Assembly: GCA_017551845.1 (NCBI GenBank)
Contig: JAFZKR010000113.1
Coordinates: forward strand, 1 to 15,621
Length of the DNA: 15,621 bases
Source of the DNA: Bacteroidaceae bacterium
Lineage (GTDB): Bacteria > Bacteroidota > Bacteroidia > Bacteroidales > Bacteroidaceae
Direction: 5' to 3'
Part shown: positions 7,727 to 15,621 of the stretch, piece by piece
Numbering within the stretch: position 1 is the first letter of the stretch
How the letters are laid out: every line of letters starts with the position of its first letter
Program-made: the position numbers and the translations under genes
The notes under the pieces: generated by a model
Databases searched by the model: none
What the model saw: the letters and a program-made list of their open reading frames with translations, nothing else
Told to the model about the DNA's origin: nothing

Positions 7727-9253
7727 ATGTCAGACAGGATCATTTTCTTCGACACAACTCTCCGGGACGGCGAACAGGTCCCGGGATGCCAGTTGAACAC
7801 GATCGAGAAGATTGAGGTGGCGCGTCAATTGGAGCAATTGGGCGTGGATGTGATTGAGGCGGGATTCCCGGTAAGCAGTCCGGGTGATTTCAACTCAGTA
7901 GTGGAAATCTCTAAAGCGGTATCGAACCCCATTATCTGCGCCCTGACCCGCGCGGTTGAGGCCGATATTGATGCCGCCGCCGATGTTCTGCAGTACGCCA
8001 AGCTAAAGCGAATCCACACCGGAATAGGTACCAGCGATGAGCACATCCGCTACAAGTTTAACAGCACAAGAGAGGAGATCCTGGAGCGTGCGGTGGCAGC
8101 CGTAAAGTATGCAGCATCCAAGCGATGTGAGGTGGAGTTCTACGCCGAGGATGCCGGCCGCACAGACAATGAATATCTGGCACGTGTGGCCGAGGCCGCA
8201 ATCAAGGCCGGCGCCACCATTATCAATATACCTGATACCACAGGTTACTGCCTGCCCGATGAGTTCGGCGCCAAGATAAAGTACCTGATGGAGCATGTGG
8301 ACGGACTGGCCAACGGAAAAGCAATCCTGTCAACCCACTGCCACAATGACTTAGGTATGGCTACCGCCAACACCATGAGCGGAATCCTGAATGGCGCCCG
8401 TCAGGTTGAGGTAACCATAAACGGTGTGGGTGAGAGAGCCGGCAATACTTCACTTGAGGAGATTGCAATGATACTCAAGTGCCATCACAACCTTCCTTAT
8501 GAGTGCGGAATCAATACTCAACGTATAACTGCCGCCAGCCGTCTGGTATCATCGCTCATGAGCATGCCCGTACAGTTCAACAAGGCCATTGTGGGCCGCA
8601 ATGCGTTTGCTCACTCAAGCGGCATACATCAGGATGGCGTGCTCAAGAACACAAGCACTTATGAAATAATAAACCCTGAGGATATAGGTCTTGAACAAGG
8701 CGACATAGTCCTGACCGCACGTTCCGGAAGAGCGGCTTTGAAGCACAGATTAACGGAACTTGGTGTCAAGCTGACAGGCGATGCCCTTGACCGCGTATAT
8801 GAGCAGTTCCTTAAGTTGGCCGATAAGAAGAGGGAACTGACAAATGATGATATCCTGATGCTGGCCGGAGCAGATCTTGCAGTAAACAAGAAGGTGAGGT
8901 TGGAGAGTCTGCAGGTACTGACCGGTAAGGGTGTTACGCCGTATGCCAAAATCAAGCTGATGGTGGAGAAGGAGAGTTTTGAGGCTGAATCATCAGGAAA
9001 CGGCCCTCTGGATGCATCGATCAAAGCACTCAAGAAGATTATCAAGCGCACCATGACCCTTAAGGAGATGACCATCCAGGCTCTCTCCAAGGGTTCGGAT
9101 GACGTGTGTAAGGTACATATGCAGGTTGAGAATGACAACCACCTCTACTATGGATTCGGGTCCGATACCGATATAGTTACCGCCAGCGTTGAGGCGTATA
9201 TAGATTGCATAAACAAATTCAGACCGGAAAGCGATGGGCAAGACGCTGTTTGA
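7727..9253 (+). CDS. leuA: 2-isopropylmalate synthase LeuA
   Basis: A 508-residue enzyme that condenses acetyl-CoA with 2-ketoisovalerate to 2-isopropylmalate, the first committed step of leucine synthesis in the cytoplasm. The N-terminal DRE-TIM barrel starts at once with [14 protein letters not shown] (Arg13, Asp14), and [11 protein letters not shown] supplies the divalent-metal ligands His204 and His206. [14 protein letters not shown] and [13 protein letters not shown] are typical LeuA motifs. The last 130 or so residues (from about [10 protein letters not shown]) form the LeuA dimer/allosteric domain that normally binds leucine for feedback inhibition, so enzyme-level control adds to the leader attenuator. 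I chose the ATG at 7727, since an upstream in-frame GTG at 7679 lies inside the terminator hairpin. Its 3' end overlaps leuC by 20 nt. Confidence 0.95.
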   Translation: MSDRIIFFDTTLRDGEQVPGCQLNTIEKIEVARQLEQLGVDVIEAGFPVSSPGDFNSVVEISKAVSNPIICALTRAVEADIDAAADVLQYAKLKRIHTGIGTSDEHIRYKFNSTREEILERAVAAVKYAASKRCEVEFYAEDAGRTDNEYLARVAEAAIKAGATIINIPDTTGYCLPDEFGAKIKYLMEHVDGLANGKAILSTHCHNDLGMATANTMSGILNGARQVEVTINGVGERAGNTSLEEIAMILKCHHNLPYECGINTQRITAASRLVSSLMSMPVQFNKAIVGRNAFAHSSGIHQDGVLKNTSTYEIINPEDIGLEQGDIVLTARSGRAALKHRLTELGVKLTGDALDRVYEQFLKLADKKRELTNDDILMLAGADLAVNKKVRLESLQVLTGKGVTPYAKIKLMVEKESFEAESSGNGPLDASIKALKKIIKRTMTLKEMTIQALSKGSDDVCKVHMQVENDNHLYYGFGSDTDIVTASVEAYIDCINKFRPESDGQDAV

Positions 9254-10628
9254 CAAGATATGGGATGCGCATGTAGTGCAGACTATCCCTGATGGACCTA
9301 CGCAACTGTACATAGACCGTCTGTACTGCCACGAGGTTACAACCCCGCAGGCGTTCGATACACTGCGTGACAAGAAGGTGAAAGTGAGATGTCCGGAGAA
9401 AGTCATTGCCATGTGTGACCACAACACTCCGTCTGACCGACAGAAATGCATAAATGACCCCGTGGGCCGAAAGCAGGTTGAGACCTTGGAACGGAACTGC
9501 AGGGAGTTTGGAATAAGGTATTTCGGAATGGGGTCCAAGGATAACGGAATCATCCATGTGGTTGGTCCGGAGAAGGCTCTCTCCCAGCCCGGAATGACTA
9601 TTGTATGTGGTGACTCACATACATCCACCCATGGTGCCGTGGGTGCCATAGCAATGGGTATAGGAACATCTGAGGTGGCTCAGGTGCTGGCTTCACAGTG
9701 TATATTGCAGTCTAAGCCCAAGACTATGCGAATAAACATTGAGGGCAGGCTTGCCGCTGGCGTTACTGCCAAGGATGTTGCGCTGTATCTTATGGCGCAG
9801 ATGACAACATCAGGTGCAACCGGATATGCTGTGGAATATGCCGGCCAGGTGGTTCGTGACATGAGTATGGAGGGCAGGTTTACGCTTTCAAACCTCTCTA
9901 TTGAGATGGGCAGCCGTGCAGGACTGATTGCTCCCGATGATACTACCTTTGAATATCTCAAGGGGCGCGAATATGCCCCCAAGGGTGTGGAATGGGAGAG
10001 GGCTGTTGCCGTATGGCGTGAGCTCCGCACGGATAAAGATGCAGTTTTTGACAAGGAGGTAACTTATTATGCCGATGATATAGCGCCGCGCATAACATAC
10101 GGAACGAATCCCGGTGCAGGCATAGCCATAGACGGCATTGTTCCGGTTTATGACGGATTGAGCGACATGGAGCGGGTACAGCTTAAGCAGCAACTTGATT
10201 ATATGCGGTTTGAACCCGGACAGAAACTGGAGGGAACACCTGTGGATTACTGTTTTCTGGGTGCCTGCACAAACGGCCGTATTGAGGATTTCCGCGCTTT
10301 TGCAAGTGTGGTAAAGGGCCGTAGGAAAGCTGCTGGTGTTACCGCATGGCTGGTTCCCGGCTCATGGCTGGTGCGTAAGCAGATAATTGATGAGGGTATA
10401 GATAAAATATTGGCTGAGGCTGGTTTTGAAGTACGCCTGCCGTCCTGCTCCGCCTGTCTGGCGATGAATCCTGATAAGGTTCCTGCGGGAAAACTGAGCA
10501 TATCTACGTCAAACCGTAACTTTGTCGGGCGTCAGGGACCCGGTGCAAGAACGGTGCTGGCCAGCCCTCTGACTGTGGCCGCCAGCGCCGTGACAGGTGT
10601 AATAACAGACCCGCGTAAAATGATGTGA
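9234..10628 (+). CDS. leuC: 3-isopropylmalate dehydratase large subunit LeuC
   Basis: A 464-residue aconitase-family subunit that, with LeuD, isomerises 2- to 3-isopropylmalate through a [4Fe-4S] cluster. The cluster cysteines are visible: Cys345 in LGACTNGR, and Cys405 and Cys408 in [10 protein letters not shown]. Their 60 and 3 residue spacing is the same as in enterobacterial LeuC. The substrate-binding segment [18 protein letters not shown] and the start [12 protein letters not shown] are also typical. Length is normal. The start lies inside the leuA 3' end (20-nt overlap), which suggests translational coupling. The stop is 2 nt before the next start. The same enzyme could also act on citramalate in an isoleucine route (known for some LeuCD enzymes; inferred here). 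Confidence 0.95.
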   Translation: MGKTLFDKIWDAHVVQTIPDGPTQLYIDRLYCHEVTTPQAFDTLRDKKVKVRCPEKVIAMCDHNTPSDRQKCINDPVGRKQVETLERNCREFGIRYFGMGSKDNGIIHVVGPEKALSQPGMTIVCGDSHTSTHGAVGAIAMGIGTSEVAQVLASQCILQSKPKTMRINIEGRLAAGVTAKDVALYLMAQMTTSGATGYAVEYAGQVVRDMSMEGRFTLSNLSIEMGSRAGLIAPDDTTFEYLKGREYAPKGVEWERAVAVWRELRTDKDAVFDKEVTYYADDIAPRITYGTNPGAGIAIDGIVPVYDGLSDMERVQLKQQLDYMRFEPGQKLEGTPVDYCFLGACTNGRIEDFRAFASVVKGRRKAAGVTAWLVPGSWLVRKQIIDEGIDKILAEAGFEVRLPSCSACLAMNPDKVPAGKLSISTSNRNFVGRQGPGARTVLASPLTVAASAVTGVITDPRKMM

Positions 10629-10630
10629 TC

Positions 10631-12766
10631 ATGGAAAAGAAGTTTGGAGTAATAGAATCAACTTGTATTCCGTTGGCAATAGACAATTGCAATACAGACC
10701 TAATAATACCGGCGCGTTATCTGGCATCGACCACACGTGACCCTAAGTTCTTTGGAGATGCGTTCATGCATGACTTGCGCTTTGACTCTGAGGGCCGTCC
10801 CGTTAAGGGTTTTATAATGAATAAGCCCGGTTTCAGCGAGAAACCAAGTGAGGGACACCGCCAGATTGTGGTGGCAGGCGCCAACTGGGGATCCGGTTCC
10901 AGCCGTGAGCATGCCGCCTGGGCCATATCGGGTTATGGTGTGCGTGTAGTTGTATCAAGCAGTTTTGCTGATATACATCGTAATAACCTTTTGAACTGTT
11001 TTGTGCTGCCTGTGGTGGTATCGGAAGAGTTCCGTGACAGCCTGCTTAAGAGCATAAATGCTGACAGTGAGGCCCGCGTCAAGGTGGATTTGCCCTCGCA
11101 GACTATCACCGATATGACAACAGGAAAGCAGGAGAGTTTTCAGATAAACAGCTATAAGAAGTATTGCCTCATTAACGGCTATGATGACATTGACTATCTT
11201 CTGAGCCGCAGTGCCGATATTGAGGCGTTTGAGAAAGAACGTGATTCAAAGCGTTACATTGAGATACTTGACACTACACTACGTGATGGTGAGCAGACAT
11301 CGGGCGTAAGTTTCTCAAATCAGGAGAAGCTGAGCATAGTGCAGTCTCTGTTGTCTGAACTCAATGTGGATCGCGTGGAGATAGCATCGGCCATGGTGTC
11401 GGACCGCGAGCAGGAGAGCGTGCGGGGTATAGCTGATTGGGCCAAGCGCAACGGATACATTAACCGCGTTGAGGTACTGGGATTTGTGGATGTGAACCGG
11501 TCGGCCGACTGGATTCTTGAGAGCGGCTGCCGCGTGATGAACCTGCTCTGCAAGGGCAGTCTCAAGCACGTTACGGCACAGCTCGGCAAGACTCCTTCTG
11601 AGCATATCTCGGATATTCTCAGTACTGTTGAATATGCAGTCAGCCGCGGCATGGATGTGAACATCTATCTGGAGGATTGGAGTAACGGAATGAAGGATTC
11701 ACGGGATTATGTGTTTGAACTGACCGATGCTTTGGCAACTATGCACGTCAAGCGGGTGATGCTGCCCGATACACTGGGTATTCTGAATCCGGATACTACG
11801 CAAAAGTACTGCAGTATGATGGTTGAGCGCTATCCGTCAATGCACTTTGACTTCCATGCTCATAATGATTATGACCTTGCTGTAGCTAATGTGTGGAGTG
11901 CCGTAAGGGCAGGAGTGAAGGGTATCCATACCACCGTGAACGGCTTGGGCGAGAGGGCAGGCAATGCTCCACTTGGCAGTGTGCTGGCTGTACTCAAGGA
12001 CCAGATGGGTGTTATGACGGGCCTGAATGAGAGCTGGCTGTTCAAGGTGAGCCGCAAAGTCGAGGTGGACAGCGGCATACATATTCCGCACAATATGCCT
12101 GTAGTGGGTGAGTTCGTGTTCACTCAGTGCGCCGGCGTTCATGCCGATGGTGACAAGAAGGATAACCTCTATTATAATGCTCTGTTGCCTGAACGTTTCG
12201 GGCGTGTACGCGAGTATGCATTGGGCAAGAACAGCGGTAAGGCAAATATCCAGATGAACCTTGAGGCTATGGGCATAGAGTTGGACGAGGAGTCCATGCG
12301 CAAGGTTACCGACCGCATCATTGAACTTGGTGTCAAGAAGGAGCAGGTTACACAAGATGACCTGCCTTACATTGTTCATGATGTGCTGCATCACGAACAG
12401 GAGGAGCAGCGTATCCGTATTCTGAACTATTCTTTGAGTCTTACTCAGGGCTTGCGTCCGCAGGCCACAGTCAAGATTGAGATTGACGGTAAGGTCTATC
12501 AAGATGCCGCTACAGGTGACGGTCAGTATGATGCGTTTGTGCGTGCGCTGCGCAAGATTTATGCCAGCCTGAACAAACCGTTCCCGGTGCTGACCAACTA
12601 TACAGTGTCTATCCCGCCCGGCGGTCGTACCGATGCCTTTGTGCAGACTATAATTACCTGGAGTTTCAAGGGTGAGGAATTCCGCACACGCGGACTTGAT
12701 GCTGACCAGACAGAGGCGGCCATCAAAGCCACAGCCAAGATGTTGAACAAAATAATAACAATGTAA
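10631..12766 (+). CDS. leuD: Fusion: LeuD dehydratase small subunit + second LeuA/citramalate-synthase-like enzyme
   Basis: One uninterrupted 711-residue frame joins two complete enzymes. Residues 1 to about 205 are LeuD, the swivel subunit that partners LeuC, with [24 protein letters not shown] and the usual C-terminal [10 protein letters not shown]. Residues 209-711 form a second DRE-TIM synthase: [17 protein letters not shown] (Asp214 in DTTLRD), metal ligands His409 and His411 in [35 protein letters not shown], then a LeuA-type C-terminal regulatory domain ([22 protein letters not shown]). From memory, Bacteroides carry these as separate adjacent genes, so the join is unusual. The linker is short and charged ([11 protein letters not shown]). 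I chose the ATG at 10631, 2 nt after the leuC stop, over an in-frame GTG at 10625. The synthase substrate is uncertain: 2-ketoisovalerate, or pyruvate (citramalate synthase, feeding isoleucine). It differs clearly from the operon's own LeuA, which argues against plain redundancy. Stop TAA overlaps the leuB start by one base. Confidence 0.88.
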   Translation: MEKKFGVIESTCIPLAIDNCNTDLIIPARYLASTTRDPKFFGDAFMHDLRFDSEGRPVKGFIMNKPGFSEKPSEGHRQIVVAGANWGSGSSREHAAWAISGYGVRVVVSSSFADIHRNNLLNCFVLPVVVSEEFRDSLLKSINADSEARVKVDLPSQTITDMTTGKQESFQINSYKKYCLINGYDDIDYLLSRSADIEAFEKERDSKRYIEILDTTLRDGEQTSGVSFSNQEKLSIVQSLLSELNVDRVEIASAMVSDREQESVRGIADWAKRNGYINRVEVLGFVDVNRSADWILESGCRVMNLLCKGSLKHVTAQLGKTPSEHISDILSTVEYAVSRGMDVNIYLEDWSNGMKDSRDYVFELTDALATMHVKRVMLPDTLGILNPDTTQKYCSMMVERYPSMHFDFHAHNDYDLAVANVWSAVRAGVKGIHTTVNGLGERAGNAPLGSVLAVLKDQMGVMTGLNESWLFKVSRKVEVDSGIHIPHNMPVVGEFVFTQCAGVHADGDKKDNLYYNALLPERFGRVREYALGKNSGKANIQMNLEAMGIELDEESMRKVTDRIIELGVKKEQVTQDDLPYIVHDVLHHEQEEQRIRILNYSLSLTQGLRPQATVKIEIDGKVYQDAATGDGQYDAFVRALRKIYASLNKPFPVLTNYTVSIPPGGRTDAFVQTIITWSFKGEEFRTRGLDADQTEAAIKATAKMLNKIITM

Positions 12767-13842
12767 TGAAGATAAAAGTAGCAGTTTTGGCCGGTGACGG
12801 TATCGGTCCTGAAATAATGGAGCAGGGTGTAGCGGTGATGAGTGCCGTGGCCCGCAAGTTCGGACATGAGGTTGAGTACCGCGAGGCTATTTGCGGTGCG
12901 CATGCCATTGATGTGGTGGGTGATCCGTTCCCTGAGGAGACTTTCCGTACTTGCATGGATTGTGATGCTGTGCTGTTTGCCGCCGTGGGTGATCCCAAGT
13001 ATGACAATGACCCGGCATCAAAGGTCCGCCCGGAGCAGGGTCTGCTGGCCATGCGCAAGAAGTTGGGACTATATGCCAACATCCGCCCCATAGAGACATT
13101 TGACTGCCTGGTACACAAGTCGCCGCTTAAGGATGAGATTGTGCAGGGTGCCGATTTCATCTGCATCCGCGAACTCACCGGCGGCATGTATTTCGGCCCT
13201 AAGAAGGAGGATGCCGATGAGGCTTTTGATACGAATCTCTATAGTCGCGCTGAGGTGGAGCGCATTCTTCGCGTTGGCTACAAGTATGCACTTGCCCGCA
13301 AGAAGCATCTGACCGTTGTGGACAAGGCTAACGTGCTGGCAAGCTCACGTCTGTGGCGCCGCGTTGCAATGGAAATCATGACGGAGTACCCTGAAGTAAC
13401 CACCGATTTCATGTTTGTGGATAACGCCTCCATGCGAATGATTCAGGAACCCCGGTTCTTTGACGTAATTGTAACCGAGAATACTTTTGGCGATATCCTT
13501 ACTGATGAGGCATCATGCATAACAGGCTCTATGGGCCTGCTGCCCAGTGCATCAACAGGTGAGCATACTCCCGTCTTTGAGCCCGTGCACGGTTCATGGC
13601 CCCAGGGAAAAGGCCTCAACATTGCCAACCCTCTGGCTCAGATACTGAGTGTGGCCATGCTCTACGAGTATTTCGGCCTTAACGAGGAAGGCGCCTTAAT
13701 CCGTAAGGCAGTCCAGGCCTCGCTTGATGCTATCATCCGTACCCCTGAGATTCAGGTTGAGGGAGGTGCCCATTACGGCACCCGCGAGGTTGGCCAGTGG
13801 ATTGCAGACTTTATTACTTCACCTTCCAGACATCGAGTGTGA
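12766..13842 (+). CDS. leuB: 3-isopropylmalate dehydrogenase LeuB
   Basis: A 358-residue NAD-dependent oxidative decarboxylase that turns 3-isopropylmalate into 2-ketoisocaproate, the direct precursor of leucine. The family start [14 protein letters not shown] is intact. Catalytic Tyr142 lies in [10 protein letters not shown] and Lys187 in [15 protein letters not shown]. Metal-binding Asp219, Asp243 and Asp247 ([17 protein letters not shown]) keep the family spacing of 24 and 4. The nucleotide-binding segment reads [17 protein letters not shown], a variant of the more usual HGSAPDIAGKGIANP. The start codon overlaps the preceding TAA (TAATG), favouring coupled translation. The C-terminal tail (ITSPSRHRV) lies over the end of the opposite-strand DUF3237 gene, and no terminator separates the two. 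Confidence 0.95.
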   Translation: MKIKVAVLAGDGIGPEIMEQGVAVMSAVARKFGHEVEYREAICGAHAIDVVGDPFPEETFRTCMDCDAVLFAAVGDPKYDNDPASKVRPEQGLLAMRKKLGLYANIRPIETFDCLVHKSPLKDEIVQGADFICIRELTGGMYFGPKKEDADEAFDTNLYSRAEVERILRVGYKYALARKKHLTVVDKANVLASSRLWRRVAMEIMTEYPEVTTDFMFVDNASMRMIQEPRFFDVIVTENTFGDILTDEASCITGSMGLLPSASTGEHTPVFEPVHGSWPQGKGLNIANPLAQILSVAMLYEYFGLNEEGALIRKAVQASLDAIIRTPEIQVEGGAHYGTREVGQWIADFITSPSRHRV

Positions 13843-14338
13843 TGCCGCCGCCTGCACCCATGCCGGGCTGGCAGAGGAAGAGGCTTTCGTTCATCCATGA
13901 GTACTTGCTGTCCTTGGGAGCCTCAAACTTTGGAGCGCAACGGAAATACATGCCACTCTGGCCACCCATCTTGATGATACCGCAGTTGCGAACGTGGATG
14001 CTTACTCCGTCATCGGTACGTATGCAGTAGATGGCTTCAATCTCGGTACGACCGTCACACTGCATCTGGTAGTCAGCTCCGCCGGGCAGGACCTCGCCTT
14101 TGATGTCCGGTCCCTGGAATGTTCCTCCTGTGATGGGGATTATGGTGCGGGTTCCCTTGCCGGTATCGCCTACCGAAAAGGCCTGACCTAATGTAACGTT
14201 AAGACGTACTACATATTCAAGTTCAGGAGCTTTGGGCTCGCCGCCTTGCTGTTGTGGGGCACCGAAACCGAACTGTGCTTTGACATTCGGAACTGCCAGC
14301 AGTGTCATCACTGCGGCCAGAAAAAACATTCTTTTCAT
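13814..14338 (-). CDS. Secreted DUF3237 (UPF0311) family protein
   Basis: A 174-residue protein with a clear Sec signal peptide ([21 protein letters not shown], cleavage after VKA at residue 21). A short Gln/Gly-rich linker follows, then one DUF3237 domain from about residue 38 ([12 protein letters not shown]). Family motifs are [21 protein letters not shown], written here as its parts [12 protein letters not shown] and [11 protein letters not shown], plus [12 protein letters not shown]. The family forms a small beta-barrel and has no established activity. I chose the ATG at 14336-14338 because the signal peptide starts there; the frame is open for another 49 codons upstream, but that extension has no family-like sequence. 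The gene converges on leuB and overlaps its 3' end by 29 nt, so it is not part of the leu operon. The periplasmic or extracellular location is inferred from the signal. Confidence 0.85.
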   Translation of the reverse strand: MKRMFFLAAVMTLLAVPNVKAQFGFGAPQQQGGEPKAPELEYVVRLNVTLGQAFSVGDTGKGTRTIIPITGGTFQGPDIKGEVLPGGADYQMQCDGRTEIEAIYCIRTDDGVSIHVRNCGIIKMGGQSGMYFRCAPKFEAPKDSKYSWMNESLFLCQPGMGAGGGITLDVWKVK

Positions 14339-14563
14339 AGTGTTTGTAAATAATATTGTTTGTTGATAATCTTCAGGTTTTGACATGGAGCAGGTGTGGA
14401 TAATGAGCCCACAACTTGTTCCGTTGCGTAAAGGTAGGAATAAAAAACACATGGAGGAACGCTCTACACTACTTTTATGGACCAATTCAATTATTCATAT
14501 AAAAAATCATAATTAATTGAAAACAGCCTGTCACGACTCATCTACGGTAAAAGTATTAGTTCT

Positions 14564-14571
14564 TATCTTTG
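14564..14571 (+). promoter_or_regulatory. Putative -7 box for the repeat lipoprotein gene
   Basis: TATCTTTG is an exact TAnnTTTG match, 28 nt before the ATG at 14600, giving a short A/T-rich leader. No clear -33 TTG lies 19-21 nt upstream. The rest of the 14339-14599 gap between the divergent genes shows no other gene or strong hairpin, and I found no good promoter box for the minus-strand gene. Confidence 0.55.
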
Positions 14572-14599
14572 TGGAAATAACTCTTAAACCATATTTATT

Positions 14600-15621
14600 A
14601 TGACCAACTACAAGTCCTTATTGCTTGCAATTCTATTAACTGTATTTGCCGGCTGTGAGAAAGAGAATGAAGGTAAGATTGAGTTTGACCCTGAGGCAGT
14701 GACACAGAGTGCGGGTAACCTGGAGATGTTCTCCGCCACTATCTACGGCAAGCTGGTTCTTCCTGACATAAAGCAGGAGGAGTTCACTTTCGGTTTCGAG
14801 TATTCGACAGACCGGTCATTCGGTGCCATGCAATCCAAGAAGGTGCAGTGCGCCTTTTACAATACCCAGAACGAGAACAGGTTCAGCAGTTCTCTGAAGA
14901 ACCTCAAGATGGCTACGGAATATTACTACCGTGCATACATCATCTATAAGGACAAGACATATTACGGCGAGATAATGTCGTTCACCACTAAGGGCGTGGA
15001 AGTTGTCACCGGCGACATGGACCCGTCCACTTTCGAGGTGACGTCAAGAGTGGAGATGGGAGCGGACTTTGAGAAGATAAGATACGGCCTGTGCTTCGGC
15101 ATCACTGAGAATCTCACCACCGAAAATTCCGTAATAGGTACGAATGAGGCTCAGGAGGACGGCAGCTACACTCTCAAGTTGAACAACATCCCTTACGGAG
15201 AGTTCTTCTACAGGGCATACGTTAATGTGAATGATGTGACATATTACGGTGAGGTGAAGCGTCTTGAGGGAAACAAGGTCGTCACAGGAGAGCTGGATAT
15301 GGAGACCATGTCAGTGAGCGGATGGGTGAGGTATCACTCCGGATATGACAATTTCTCATACGGAATATGCTACGGCACGAGTTCCACACCTGTCTATGAC
15401 AGGGACCGTAGCGTGGGCGGAGGCAAGTTTGACTCCGAAGACAATTTTACGGCCGTTCTCACCCGCATTCCTTTCGGAAAGGTCTATTATAGGGCATACA
15501 TAGTCATTGACCAGAAGGTCTATTACGGTGAGACTTACAGTTTCCAGCACGAAATGAAGATAGGCCAGCCTGTCGATCTGGGGCTCTCCGTCAAGTGGGC
15601 CGATATGAACTTAGGCGCCGA
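14600..15621 (+). CDS. Repeat-containing surface lipoprotein, 5' part (runs off the window)
   Basis: The frame is open from the ATG at 14600 to the window end (340 codons). A lipoprotein signal ends at LTVFAGC (Cys19) and is followed by EKENE, an acidic stretch like the Bacteroidetes surface-export signal. Three similar modules follow, each of about 93 residues and each closing with a YYRAY...YYGE signature: YYYRAYIIYKDKTYYGE (Arg111), FFYRAYVNVNDVTYYGE (Arg205) and VYYRAYIVIDQKVYYGE (Arg298). Each also has an internal FxYGxCxG-like strand. They look like immunoglobulin/fibronectin-type beta-sandwich units forming a stalk. The visible end, VDLGLSVKWADMNLGA, is the opening motif of a C-terminal domain common in Bacteroidetes surface proteins (FISUMP-like, from memory). 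Function is unknown; adhesion or glycan binding is plausible. Confidence 0.85.
   Translation, partial: MTNYKSLLLAILLTVFAGCEKENEGKIEFDPEAVTQSAGNLEMFSATIYGKLVLPDIKQEEFTFGFEYSTDRSFGAMQSKKVQCAFYNTQNENRFSSSLKNLKMATEYYYRAYIIYKDKTYYGEIMSFTTKGVEVVTGDMDPSTFEVTSRVEMGADFEKIRYGLCFGITENLTTENSVIGTNEAQEDGSYTLKLNNIPYGEFFYRAYVNVNDVTYYGEVKRLEGNKVVTGELDMETMSVSGWVRYHSGYDNFSYGICYGTSSTPVYDRDRSVGGGKFDSEDNFTAVLTRIPFGKVYYRAYIVIDQKVYYGETYSFQHEMKIGQPVDLGLSVKWADMNLGA

Noticed and set aside
8993..9649. 218-codon minus-strand open frame across the leuA/leuC junction
   Set aside because: It opposes two intact conserved genes and has no recognisable motifs or promoter.
11837..12502. 221-codon minus-strand open frame inside the fused leuD gene
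   Set aside because: It is antisense to a strongly conserved synthase domain and its translation shows no recognisable motif; a shadow of biased codon use.
14339..14485. 49-codon upstream extension of the DUF3237 frame
   Set aside because: The signal peptide starts at the ATG at 14338; the extension is not hydrophobic or family-like and reads as untranslated leader.
1..15621. CRISPR arrays, insertion sequences, tRNA or rRNA genes, phage or defence genes
   Set aside because: No short regularly spaced repeats, transposase-like frames, tRNA-like clover leaves or defence motifs were seen on either strand.

Overview
The window looks like a chromosomal segment from a Bacteroidales bacterium (Bacteroides/Prevotella relatives). 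The evidence is several TAnnTTTG-type -7 promoter boxes, A/T-rich start regions without Shine-Dalgarno sequences, lipoproteins with acidic residues just after the lipobox cysteine, tandem secreted GH3 glycosidases beside a fasciclin lipoprotein, and a leuA-leuC-leuD-second synthase-leuB gene order. The genus cannot be fixed from the sequence alone.

Layout. (1) 1-576: the 3' end of a GGGtGRT-family gene, closed by a strong intrinsic terminator. (2) 828-7439: a probable three-gene transcription unit for envelope glycan work. It holds a secreted GH3 beta-glucosidase, a lipoprotein GH3 only 19 nt downstream, and a large two-FAS1-domain lipoprotein. No SusC/SusD pair or dedicated regulator is visible. 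(3) 7486-13842: a leucine-type biosynthetic operon, leuA, leuC, a fused leuD/second 2-isopropylmalate-synthase-like gene, and leuB. All four genes overlap or nearly touch. (4) 13814-14338, minus strand: a secreted DUF3237 protein that overlaps the 3' end of leuB tail to tail. (5) 14600-end: the 5' part of a lipoprotein built from about 93-residue repeats.

The most interesting part is the 5' leader of the leu operon. After a Bacteroidetes-type promoter there is a 22-codon ORF (7548-7616) with nine Ile/Leu residues among its first 14 (6 Ile, 3 Leu). It is followed by a 13-bp terminator hairpin with a U run just before leuA. A segment at the end of the small ORF (7603-7611) is identical to the start of the terminator 3' arm, so it can pair with the terminator 5' arm as an antiterminator. 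The geometry fits classical ribosome-mediated attenuation.

The second notable feature is the in-frame fusion of the isopropylmalate dehydratase small subunit (LeuD) to a complete second synthase of the LeuA/citramalate-synthase superfamily. The leader codes for more Ile than Leu. This fits an operon that makes precursors for both amino acids, if the fused synthase makes citramalate. That last step is inference.
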